6,524 nucleotides of DNA, taken from assembly GCA_029942265.1 (NCBI GenBank), contig JAOZTO010000147.1:1-6524 (forward strand). Reading direction: 5' to 3'. Of the stretch, positions 1 to 6,524 are shown one piece after another. Position 1 is the stretch's first letter. Each line of letters starts with the position of its first letter. The stretch comes from Desulfocapsa sp. GTDB lineage: Bacteria > Desulfobacterota > Desulfobulbia > Desulfobulbales > Desulfocapsaceae. The notes under the pieces are model-generated. The model worked only from the letters and a program-made list of their open reading frames with translations, did no database searches and was not told where the DNA came from. Made by a program: the position numbers and the translations under genes.

Positions 1-131
1 AGATCCTATGGGAAAAAAGTGAGTATTCTGTTATTGTATGAAATTAATGAAAAACAGTCAAACAGAAGGGGCATTTTTCTGAAATTTATATTTATTGCGC
101 ACAGAATGGCCACAAAAACAAAATGTCTTAT

Positions 132-136
132 GGGGA
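132..136 (+). promoter_or_regulatory. Putative ribosome binding site for the thioesterase
   Basis: GGGGA sits three bases before the ATG at 140. The spacing is shorter than ideal, but it is the only purine-rich Shine-Dalgarno-like element near any of the candidate starts (TTG 95, ATG 140, ATG 155). It is the main local reason for choosing ATG 140. Confidence 0.4.
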
Positions 137-139
137 ACT

Positions 140-526
140 ATGGATAATACGACTATGAAGGAACCTTCAAACGAACCAGCTATTCGCCTGGTTATGCAAC
201 CAAAATTTACCAATCCGGACGGAGATATTTTTGGAGGAGTTATACTTTCCATGATTGATGAGGCAGCCGCAGTTGAGGCGCAGCGTCAAGCTCACCATAG
301 ATATGTTACTGTTGCAATGGATTCAATACAGTTTCATCTCCCTGTGCATGTTGGGGATATCGTCAGTCTCTGGTGCCGTACTGTGGAAGTTGGCAGGAGT
401 TCTCTTAAAATTCATATTGATGTTCTGGCACACCCTCGCTGCTCGGATGATGAAAAAAAAGTGACAGAGGCAACTGTTACCATGGTGGCTATTGATGAAC
501 AGAGAAGGGCGGTTCCTGTTTTTTGA
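140..526 (+). CDS. Acyl-CoA thioesterase, hot-dog fold (YciA/BfiT-like)
   Basis: This is a small single-domain acyl-CoA thioesterase predicted to act in the cytoplasm, hydrolysing the thioester of acyl-CoA to free acid and CoA. Numbering from the ATG at 140 gives 128 residues, typical for the family. The hallmark is TNPDGDIFGG at residues 24-33, followed by the start of the central helix with Asp40, which lines up with the catalytic acid in this family. The stretch VTVAMDSIQF (about 57-66), the PVHVGD turn and the strand EVGRSSLKIHIDV are also typical. I prefer ATG 140 to the TTG at 95 because homologous sequence only begins near residue 12, a GGGGA lies just upstream of 140, and no Shine-Dalgarno precedes the TTG. 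The ATG at 155 is a further option. The gene stands alone on this strand and converges on tamB. Acyl chain preference cannot be read from the sequence. The family call is firm and the exact start is uncertain. Confidence 0.87.
   Translation: MDNTTMKEPSNEPAIRLVMQPKFTNPDGDIFGGVILSMIDEAAAVEAQRQAHHRYVTVAMDSIQFHLPVHVGDIVSLWCRTVEVGRSSLKIHIDVLAHPRCSDDEKKVTEATVTMVAIDEQRRAVPVF
498..524 (+). terminator. Possible intrinsic terminator overlapping the thioesterase stop
   Basis: AACAG (498-502) can pair with CTGTT (516-520), and GAA (504-506) with TTC (513-515). A503 is bulged and GGGCGG forms the loop. This makes an eight-pair stem running straight into a T run (519-524). The element lies within the last codons and stop codon of the thioesterase gene and is oriented to stop rightward transcription before it enters tamB antisense. 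On the opposite strand the hairpin has its A run upstream and no U tract after it, so it would not serve as an intrinsic terminator for tamB. The stem is only modestly GC-rich, so this is tentative. Confidence 0.4.
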
Positions 527-543
527 ATACATCCTGATTCTTT

Positions 544-3500
544 TTAGTTTTCAAATGTGTAGAAGACATCCACTGCATTGCTACTGGTTCCTGTGGTGGT
601 TTGTATGCTTATTTTTCTGCTGAGGCGGTAGCGAGTGATAAATTCACTCTCACCGCTTTTCACGTCAGTACCAATTGAAACAGAGAGTTTGTTGTTGATC
701 TGCCTGCCAATCGAAAGCATTCCCCCTTTTCCCACATCATTTCCTGCCGATCCTGTGAGAATGTAAGAAATCACGTTACTTTCAGACATCGGTGGGTTTG
801 AAAACGTCGTGAGACGAGGTTTTCTGGCAGGTCCAATCGCAAAAATACCAGCAGTAATATCACCAACGGTTCGTGTTGCACGAAGATTAATACCCGGTTG
901 ACTTATCGGGCCTCCTGGAAAGGAAATAACACCTGTTTCTATATCAAGATTCTGCCCATAGGCACGAAAACTTCCCTGCTTAATAGAAAAAGACCCGCTT
1001 CCCATCACCTGCTTTCCTGGATCTGAAAGGATAGATAGTTGGCCATCAATATACGCATTGAGACCAAAACCGGCAAAATGCACATTATCTCCAAGGGCTA
1101 TTTTCACAGATATATTAAAGGGTGATTTTACTTCTTCTGTCTTTTTATCTTGGATAATGACAATATCAGGAGATAATGTCTGGGTACCTTTAGGGAGTTC
1201 ACGCAGGAGTACGGCGGCTTTAGGGATAGTCAGTTCTCCAGTGAGACTCATATGGTCATTGGTCTTTTTAAAAATGATATCAGGAGAGAGGAAAACTTTT
1301 ATTTCAGGGAGGTTTATCATTCTGAAATTATTCCCCTTGAGGCTGACAAGTACTGGCCAGCCTTGTGATTTGTCCAGAGTTGCATTTCCGTTAACTGTCA
1401 ATTCTCCATCGGGAGAAACGAGTTTGCCATTCAGGGAGATCTCCTTGTTTTTGGCTAGAATATCCAAGTTGATGTCTGAAAAATCAATGCCTGCCATGGG
1501 AATAAGGATGTTTGCAATTTTGATGTCACCTTTTCCGTTAATGTCAGGATCCTCAACGGTACCAAGAATAGTAAAATCTATACCAACCACTCCGCCTAGG
1601 TTTTGAACTTCGGGTACAAGTGCCTCGACTAGATCAAAATTCTTTGCGTCAACAAAAAGCTTACCATCAAGTTTTGCTTTGCCGCCTATATTTTTTTGCA
1701 AAAGGTTCGGTGATTGAATGTTACCACTCACAACATTTGAATCCACGCTGACATGGAAATCAGCGTACATGGCACCATCTTGTGTGTTCAGCGTGAGTTT
1801 CATGCCTTCATGGGGAAAAGAACCTTCATTTGTGCTGGTCTGGTAGACGATTTTTCCAGGTGTTATGTGTGCATCCAGTTTTGCCTGTAGTGTTTCCTGC
1901 ATGGTGGCAGAGCCAGTTGCTGAAAATGATCCGCCAAGACTTTTGATTGTGTCAGGAAACCAGTTGGAAAGCCATTCTAGTGGGACATCCAGTATTTTCA
2001 AATCTCCACTGCTCTGTTTCTTTTTTGCATCCCACGTTCCCTCAATACAAAGGTCGGCATTCTCTCTGTTAAGGCAGAGTGTGTCGATGGATGCGGCAGT
2101 TGCAGAAGCAGTAATTTTAGAAGATTTTTTGGATGTCCAGGTGCCAAAGTCTTTGGAAGCAATGTTCAATGTATCAAGAAGTCCCTGCCACTTGTCTTTC
2201 TGATAAGCACCTTTAAGGGCAATGGTGATATCTGCGAGTTCGTGATTTGCCTCAATATGAATACTGTTTTTTTCACGAGTTCCTTCTCCTTTGGCAGAGA
2301 TACTTTTGATCAGAGTATCTCCAGCTTTTAGTTGTGTAGCCTGGATATCAAGCATAAAAGGCTGCCCCCAGCTTAAATCAATAGCAGCATCAGCAGCGAT
2401 TTGTTCCAGGGTGAGCTTATTGTATTGGAGAGATGAACCAGCGAGTTTGACACTCATATGAGGTTCCTTCATCTTTTTATGTACGGTTCCAGATGCTTTT
2501 AACTGGCCGGAAGCATTGGGAAGAAAGTCTGATAAAGAGGGGACGTCAGCTTTCCACTGCAGATCCGATTGTTCGCTGAGGACACCGTCTGCAGAAAACA
2601 CACCCTTGCCTGAAGTCAACTGAAGAGAGTGAATCTGAATATCTTCGGGACGTATTGTAAGATTACCTGTTCCACTGACAGGAATTTCTCGCAAATGGCC
2701 ACCAAGGCTATCAATACTAACATTTGTGCTAAGGTTTTTATCCTTCAGGCTACCATTTGTCTTTACTAGCCAGTCAATATTGCCAGGCCATTCAGGGTAG
2801 TGAACACCCGGGTTGATATGCTTTCCTGTGCTGCTGATATTCCATTTAACTGATGGTGTCCATTGTACATCTCCGGCAAGAGAAACGTCACCATCCAAAA
2901 GCTTAAGTGTGGCGATAATGTTTTTTGCCTCTTTTGTGTTTCCGTTTGTGGTGAGTGTGATGTCTGTTTCAGGAATATTGGTGCCGGTTATTGTACTGCT
3001 AAGGAATAGTTTGAAATCGTCAACTGTTCCTTTTATCGTACTTTTTCCTTCGGGTAGGCTGTATTCGGCTTTTCCTGTGATCGGCCATTGCAAATTTTGC
3101 CAGTTTAAAAGAAGGTCTACTGTTAAATCAGTATCGGCAGTACCACTTATAACAGCATGGGCAGAGGTTTTCGGATGGTGTAGATCCAACTGCCTTATAA
3201 CAAATTCAAGGCTTTGCAGATTTGCCTCAAGATCGATATTGGCATCCCAATTTAATTCTGCTGTTTTGTCATCTCGTAGATGAAGTGTTGAAGTGATGTT
3301 TGCCTTTTTTAAATTGCCTTTGGCAGAGAGTTTTCCTTTCACGTTGCCTGGGATTTCTGGACTGAAAGTAGCTGGATGGAGTTCGTGTATTGTGATATCA
3401 CTTTCCCATTGCAGGTCGTTTAGGATATTCTTAAGAGTTGCCGCCACATTTGCAGAAACATCGCCAGTAACTGTTTCCACTATGCCAATGTTTTTTAAGT

Positions 3501-4167
3501 CTCCGTTATAGCTGCCTAATATTGTGAGCACAGGCAATGAGGCGCTCTGTGTTTTGATTGTTGTTGTTAGATTTAATGGATAGTTTCCGACTGGAGTCAC
3601 ATCTCCTTTTGCCTGGAGCTGCCCTTCCTTTATATTTAGCTGAAGCTGTTTGATGTGGATTTTGTCACGGTTCCATGAAAACGCAATATCTGCCTTTGAT
3701 ACAGCTATTATGTCACTTCCGGGAGCCTTTGAAAAAATAAAATTGTGTACAGCGATCTGGTCGGCGGTAATTGTAACGGGAAGTTTAATGTCTGGTAATA
3801 TAATTGGAGTGGCTAGGGGCGTTGAACTCTCTTTCTGTGATTGGGCTATGTATGAAACATTGTTAGCTGCTAGTTCTAGAATATGGACGTGACGTTTTAG
3901 AAGTTCTGCTGGGTTCCAGCTAAAAACCAGATACCCAACTTCTACGTCACCGGAAGGATGTGTAAAACGAATGTCTGAGAGTTCAATCCGATCCAGGATT
4001 TTTCCTTTAACCGTACCAACGGTAAAGGTTTTATCCAGTAATTTTTCAACCTGTGTGATAAGGATTTGAGCACCATCTTGGGTGCCAAGAAGATAATAGA
4101 GTCCAGAAACAAGCAGTATAAAAACAGCAAAACATCCCACTGCTATGCGCAATAGCCATTTCTTCAT
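544..4167 (-). CDS. tamB: Translocation and assembly module protein TamB (inner-membrane component)
   Basis: TamB is the inner-membrane-anchored partner of TamA. It spans the periplasm as a long hydrophobic-grooved beta structure and is implicated in outer-membrane protein assembly and phospholipid transport. The 1207 residues are close to the usual length of about 1,250. One N-terminal membrane anchor (about residues 4-28, after MKKW) is followed by the N-terminal region with GKILDRIELSDI and FSWNPAELL, then a very long stretch of short alternating beta strands. The C-terminal TamB/DUF490 domain occupies roughly the last 300 residues. It carries FSNPPMSESNVISYILTG (about 1122-1139), then LSIGRQINNKLSVSIGTDV and the terminal strands TRYRLSRKISIQT and VDVFYTFEN. 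The start codon overlaps the tamA stop as ATGA and has GGAG seven bases upstream, so translation is probably coupled to tamA. The only cysteines outside the anchor are C698 and C707, a likely disulfide. The gene appears complete and undisrupted. Confidence 0.95.
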   Translation of the reverse strand: MKKWLLRIAVGCFAVFILLVSGLYYLLGTQDGAQILITQVEKLLDKTFTVGTVKGKILDRIELSDIRFTHPSGDVEVGYLVFSWNPAELLKRHVHILELAANNVSYIAQSQKESSTPLATPIILPDIKLPVTITADQIAVHNFIFSKAPGSDIIAVSKADIAFSWNRDKIHIKQLQLNIKEGQLQAKGDVTPVGNYPLNLTTTIKTQSASLPVLTILGSYNGDLKNIGIVETVTGDVSANVAATLKNILNDLQWESDITIHELHPATFSPEIPGNVKGKLSAKGNLKKANITSTLHLRDDKTAELNWDANIDLEANLQSLEFVIRQLDLHHPKTSAHAVISGTADTDLTVDLLLNWQNLQWPITGKAEYSLPEGKSTIKGTVDDFKLFLSSTITGTNIPETDITLTTNGNTKEAKNIIATLKLLDGDVSLAGDVQWTPSVKWNISSTGKHINPGVHYPEWPGNIDWLVKTNGSLKDKNLSTNVSIDSLGGHLREIPVSGTGNLTIRPEDIQIHSLQLTSGKGVFSADGVLSEQSDLQWKADVPSLSDFLPNASGQLKASGTVHKKMKEPHMSVKLAGSSLQYNKLTLEQIAADAAIDLSWGQPFMLDIQATQLKAGDTLIKSISAKGEGTREKNSIHIEANHELADITIALKGAYQKDKWQGLLDTLNIASKDFGTWTSKKSSKITASATAASIDTLCLNRENADLCIEGTWDAKKKQSSGDLKILDVPLEWLSNWFPDTIKSLGGSFSATGSATMQETLQAKLDAHITPGKIVYQTSTNEGSFPHEGMKLTLNTQDGAMYADFHVSVDSNVVSGNIQSPNLLQKNIGGKAKLDGKLFVDAKNFDLVEALVPEVQNLGGVVGIDFTILGTVEDPDINGKGDIKIANILIPMAGIDFSDINLDILAKNKEISLNGKLVSPDGELTVNGNATLDKSQGWPVLVSLKGNNFRMINLPEIKVFLSPDIIFKKTNDHMSLTGELTIPKAAVLLRELPKGTQTLSPDIVIIQDKKTEEVKSPFNISVKIALGDNVHFAGFGLNAYIDGQLSILSDPGKQVMGSGSFSIKQGSFRAYGQNLDIETGVISFPGGPISQPGINLRATRTVGDITAGIFAIGPARKPRLTTFSNPPMSESNVISYILTGSAGNDVGKGGMLSIGRQINNKLSVSIGTDVKSGESEFITRYRLSRKISIQTTTGTSSNAVDVFYTFEN

Positions 4168-5939
4168 AACGTGGCTCCAAAGCCGATATGAATTCTCCAG
4201 TCATTAATTCCAGGGTCTTCACTTACCGGATAGGCAATGTCGATACGGAGGGAGCCAAAAGGAGCCAACCAGCGAAATCCTGCTCCAGCCCCAGTGTAGA
4301 CAGTATCTATTGTATCATTGTATGCATTCCCTGTATCAACAAACGTGGCAAGCACCCAGGATTTGGCGATACGGTAATCAAACTCTAAGCTTCCGGTAGC
4401 AATATTTTTTCCACCTGTTCCTTTACCTTGCGCATCTTTTGGACCAAGAGATTGATACTTGTAGCCACGCACTGAGCTATCTCCACCAGCGAAAAATCGA
4501 AGCGATGTTGGATAGATAGTAAAGTTGTCAACCCACGCACCCCCAACTTCCAACCGTGTGTTTATACGAACATTTTCTCCAATTCCAAACATGTAAGTAC
4601 CGTTGATATGGGCACGGGCATAGGAGGTGTCTGATAGGAGTGCTTCTGATCCAGCACGGACATCTGCAAAGAAGTAGTGGCCTGTTTGTGGAAACAATGA
4701 ATCTTCAATTTTTGAAAAATGTATCGTTTCACCAAGACTTAGGAGGATAGTATCTTCCGAAGGGTCATTACCGACGGTGAAATGTTCCTTTGAAAGAAGA
4801 AGGAAGGTCTTGTAGAAAATGGTGCCTGCAAGATTACTTCGTACAAAAGCTGTCTCAAGATCTAGTGTGGTACTTTTTGTGTCGGGAGTTTGGTCATACT
4901 GGTAGCTAGCTGTAGATGTCCATCTGTCTGTGAGTGGTTTAACGACTGGTATGCTGTATTGGGCACGAAAAATCCCTTCTGTTTCAGCAAGTTTTAGCAG
5001 TACGTCAGAGTGGTGGCCGTAGCTGTTTATGAGACGGTCTTCCCAACGCGCTGAACCACGAATACCCGTATCCGAATCGTAACCAACTCCAAAAGAAAAT
5101 AAGTTCGGGGCAATGGGTTCCATTAGAATATCAAGTGGTAGAAGTTGATTCACTGACTCATCATATCGGGGAGTGATAGTGACTTCTTTTGCAAAGTTTG
5201 TTGCTATCAAGTCTTGTTGAAATGTAAGCAGGGTATCGTATGAATAGGGATCACCCTGTTGAATGGTGATGTATTTTTGCAAGAGTTCCTGATTAAGAAA
5301 ATCCTGCTTGAAGGTGACTTCTCCAAAATAGTATAATGAACCAGTATCCATGTGCAATGTCAGTTCAGCACTATTTGTGTCAAGATTGACCAGCCATTCA
5401 CTTTTTATGAATTTTGCTTTTGGATATCCACTGGAAAGTGCAGTGTTCATAAAGGTATTTTTTGCTGATTCAAACTCAGAGCTGATCAAAAGTTTGCCAG
5501 CTTTTTTGTGGTAATCGATGATGCTTTGTTTAAAAGTTGGCAGATTGCTCCCTTCGCCAAACCACTGAATATCTTCCTTGCTGATTGTTAATGGTTTTCC
5601 CTTATTGACGGTGTATGTGGCTTGCCAGGTGTCCTGGTTTTTGACTAACGAATCTTTGATGTCGGGAGCATAATACCCATAGGGTTGCAGGGCGTCACGA
5701 ATTTCCTGAGGGGCTTGTTTATGAAGACGTTTTATGCCGCGTACAGTAAGATCCTTGTCGTCTTTCATCCTGTTAATATCCAAAAACTGCAGGACATTTT
5801 TTTCGAAAGGCTCTTTGAGCCCCCGTACCTCAACAGTGAGATCTGTTTTAGCAGAAGCTGAAAGAGGAAACAGGGGCAGAAAAAGAGCAGAACAAAATAG
5901 TACAACCAAGACAAGTATGCGTGTAGAATCAATTGTCAT
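4164..5939 (-). CDS. tamA: Translocation and assembly module protein TamA (outer-membrane Omp85 barrel)
   Basis: TamA is an Omp85/BamA-superfamily outer-membrane barrel that works with TamB. The 591 residues match the roughly 580 of characterised TamA proteins. A signal peptide (1-30: Arg7, hydrophobic core, ASA-K cleavage site) is followed by three POTRA-like domains at about 32-111, 112-195 and 202-275. The third is clearest, from YYFGEVTF to the start of LPLDILMEP. The 16-strand barrel starts near 278 with LFSFGVGYDSDTGIRGS. FFAGGDSSVRGY (482-493) holds the conserved VRGY of the inward-folded loop 6, followed by SLGP. GAGAGFRWLAPFGSLRIDIA (550-569) is the conserved penultimate-strand region. 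The protein ends in a final beta strand with Leu, rather than Phe, last. The absence of lengthy loop insertions and the immediate overlap with tamB separate it from BamA. No clear Shine-Dalgarno precedes the ATG, but no other in-frame start fits the signal peptide. Confidence 0.94.
   Translation of the reverse strand: MTIDSTRILVLVVLFCSALFLPLFPLSASAKTDLTVEVRGLKEPFEKNVLQFLDINRMKDDKDLTVRGIKRLHKQAPQEIRDALQPYGYYAPDIKDSLVKNQDTWQATYTVNKGKPLTISKEDIQWFGEGSNLPTFKQSIIDYHKKAGKLLISSEFESAKNTFMNTALSSGYPKAKFIKSEWLVNLDTNSAELTLHMDTGSLYYFGEVTFKQDFLNQELLQKYITIQQGDPYSYDTLLTFQQDLIATNFAKEVTITPRYDESVNQLLPLDILMEPIAPNLFSFGVGYDSDTGIRGSARWEDRLINSYGHHSDVLLKLAETEGIFRAQYSIPVVKPLTDRWTSTASYQYDQTPDTKSTTLDLETAFVRSNLAGTIFYKTFLLLSKEHFTVGNDPSEDTILLSLGETIHFSKIEDSLFPQTGHYFFADVRAGSEALLSDTSYARAHINGTYMFGIGENVRINTRLEVGGAWVDNFTIYPTSLRFFAGGDSSVRGYKYQSLGPKDAQGKGTGGKNIATGSLEFDYRIAKSWVLATFVDTGNAYNDTIDTVYTGAGAGFRWLAPFGSLRIDIAYPVSEDPGINDWRIHIGFGATL
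4175..4178 (-). promoter_or_regulatory. Ribosome binding site of tamB inside the tamA 3' end
   Basis: On the minus strand GGAG lies seven bases before the tamB ATG, within the last codons of tamA. It supports the annotated tamB start and means ribosomes finishing tamA terminate beside a good initiation site, as expected for translational coupling. Confidence 0.6.
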
Positions 5940-5977
5940 ATCAGGAAAGAAAAACTTGTCAGTACCGGGAGTGTAGA

Positions 5978-6442
5978 TTATTGATCCGCCGGAGATTGCT
6001 TTCCGGTTAAGCTGTCTATTTCAATTTTGATAACTGCGGTGTTTTTCACAGTTTTTTCTGGAAAATCGAATTGCTGGTCACTGTATTGTGCCATGATAAT
6101 ATGCAATGCTTTTTGTTTTTCAGAAAGATCATCAAGCAGTGTAGCTTTTCCAAAACCGATAACGGATTTGTATTTCATACTCCAGTTACACCCTTTTTCT
6201 GATTCAATGGGTTTGAAAAGTATATCAAATTCAAAACATACATTGGGATTATTTGTAATAATGTCTATTTTTTTTCCTTTGGAAGCACCATGGACATAGA
6301 GTTCATTGTCTTGAATTCCAAATGAAAGCGGTACAATGTAGGGTTTGTTTCCATCGACCATGGCAAGCCTGCATACTTTTGACTCTTTTATAATTGCTAG
6401 TATTTCAGCTTTGTCTGTTATTTTTTTTTCGTGTTTTCGCAT
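5978..6442 (-). CDS. Pyridoxamine 5'-phosphate oxidase-fold flavoprotein (NimA-like)
   Basis: This is a 154-residue single-domain protein of the PNPOx-like split-barrel family, in the NimA/Pyridox_ox_2 branch, likely a cytoplasmic FMN-binding dimer. Seen in order are MRKHEKKITDKAEILAII (1-18), VCRLAMVDGNKPYIVPLSFG (23-42), LYVHGASKGKKIDII (48-62), NPNVCFEFD (65-73) and the typical NWSMKYKSVIGFGKA (86-100), ending in a strand VIKIEIDSLTGKQ. Some relatives (NimA) are linked to nitroimidazole reduction, but most members have no known substrate and I would not assign one here. The ATG at 6442 is the only usable start: an in-frame stop lies at 6479-6481 with no start codon between. There is no recognisable Shine-Dalgarno. 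Codons 5-8 contain a nine-A run. The stop is 38 bases before the tamA ATG on the same strand, so co-transcription is possible. The name nimA is not used because function is not shown. Confidence 0.85.
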   Translation of the reverse strand: MRKHEKKITDKAEILAIIKESKVCRLAMVDGNKPYIVPLSFGIQDNELYVHGASKGKKIDIITNNPNVCFEFDILFKPIESEKGCNWSMKYKSVIGFGKATLLDDLSEKQKALHIIMAQYSDQQFDFPEKTVKNTAVIKIEIDSLTGKQSPADQ

Positions 6443-6524
6443 GATGAGATTTGTATTTGAGGGTTTGATGAAGCAAAACTAGTAACTATTCAGCCAATAC
6501 CTGATAATTAGCATGCCACTGAAC
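6443..6524 (-). other. Upstream region of the leftward gene cluster, no clear promoter
   Basis: These 82 bases precede the flavin-fold gene on the minus strand and should hold the promoter for it and perhaps for tamA-tamB. I looked for sigma70-type boxes and found only weak partial matches, such as TTGGCT or TTGCTT without a properly spaced TATAAT-like element. No strong hairpin or operator-like palindrome is visible. The window ends here, so a promoter further upstream cannot be excluded. Confidence 0.3.

Noticed and set aside
63..81. Weak hairpin CAGAA...TTCTG upstream of the thioesterase, considered as a terminator or leader element
   Set aside because: It has only five Watson-Crick pairs, mostly A-T, and a large loop, with no U run after it. 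This is within chance for AT-rich intergenic DNA.
1058..1606. A 182-codon open frame on the + strand within the tamB C-terminal region
   Set aside because: It lies fully antisense to a well-supported tamB domain, has low-complexity Ser/Leu/Arg-type composition typical of a reverse-frame shadow, no Shine-Dalgarno, and no resemblance to a known family.
2813..3283. A 156-codon open frame on the + strand antisense to mid-tamB
   Set aside because: It overlaps the beta-repeat region of TamB, and its hydrophobic Val/Phe/Ser-rich translation is what reading alternating beta-strand codons backwards gives. No independent support was found.
3942..4130. A short same-strand open frame in another frame near the tamB start
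   Set aside because: It sits wholly inside the tamB N-terminal coding sequence, which is intact and family-typical. It is not evidence of a frameshift.
4164..5939. Considered BamA or a two-partner secretion transporter instead of TamA
   Set aside because: BamA is longer with five POTRA domains, and TpsB proteins have two POTRA domains and an N-terminal plug helix. The length, three POTRA-like domains, FFAGGDSSVRGY motif and overlap with tamB all point to TamA.
1..6524. Search for a mobile element, CRISPR array, toxin-antitoxin or defence system, or tRNA
   Set aside because: No direct or inverted repeats framing a segment, spaced repeat arrays, transposase or integrase motifs, or cloverleaf-like stretches were seen. 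Over 95 percent of the window is accounted for by four ordinary genes.

Overview
The window is a compact stretch of chromosome from a Gram-negative bacterium. The decisive evidence is a tamA-tamB pair, which only makes sense in a cell with an outer membrane. The DNA is moderately AT-rich, with long A/T runs in non-coding DNA and lysine codons. The gene mix (TamA, TamB, a YciA/BfiT-type acyl-CoA thioesterase and a NimA-like flavin-fold protein) would fit a proteobacterium or a Desulfovibrio-type Desulfobacterota. That placement is an impression from protein style, not a demonstrated assignment.

Layout. Positions 1-139 are upstream DNA with no gene I can support. A small hot-dog thioesterase gene runs rightward (140-526; a TTG at 95 would lengthen it). 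The remaining three genes run leftward and read, in transcription order: a pyridoxamine 5'-phosphate oxidase-fold protein (6442-5978), tamA (5939-4164) and tamB (4167-544). The thioesterase and tamB converge, with only 17 bases between their stop codons. Positions 6443-6524 are non-coding sequence upstream of the leftward cluster.

How the genes work together. TamA is an Omp85-family outer-membrane barrel with periplasmic POTRA domains. TamB is an inner-membrane-anchored, very long beta-rich periplasmic protein whose C-terminal domain docks with TamA. Together they span the envelope and are implicated in outer-membrane protein assembly and in phospholipid transport to the outer membrane. Their reading frames overlap by four bases (ATGA), so translation is very probably coupled. 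The flavin-fold gene lies 38 bases upstream in the same direction and may share the transcript, but nothing in its sequence ties it to envelope assembly.

I found no mobile element, CRISPR array, RNA gene or convincing new system. The points worth a second look are modest: a lone cysteine pair in TamB, a nine-A tract at the start of the flavin-fold gene, a possible terminator overlapping the end of the thioesterase gene, start-site questions, and the gene placed ahead of tamAB.
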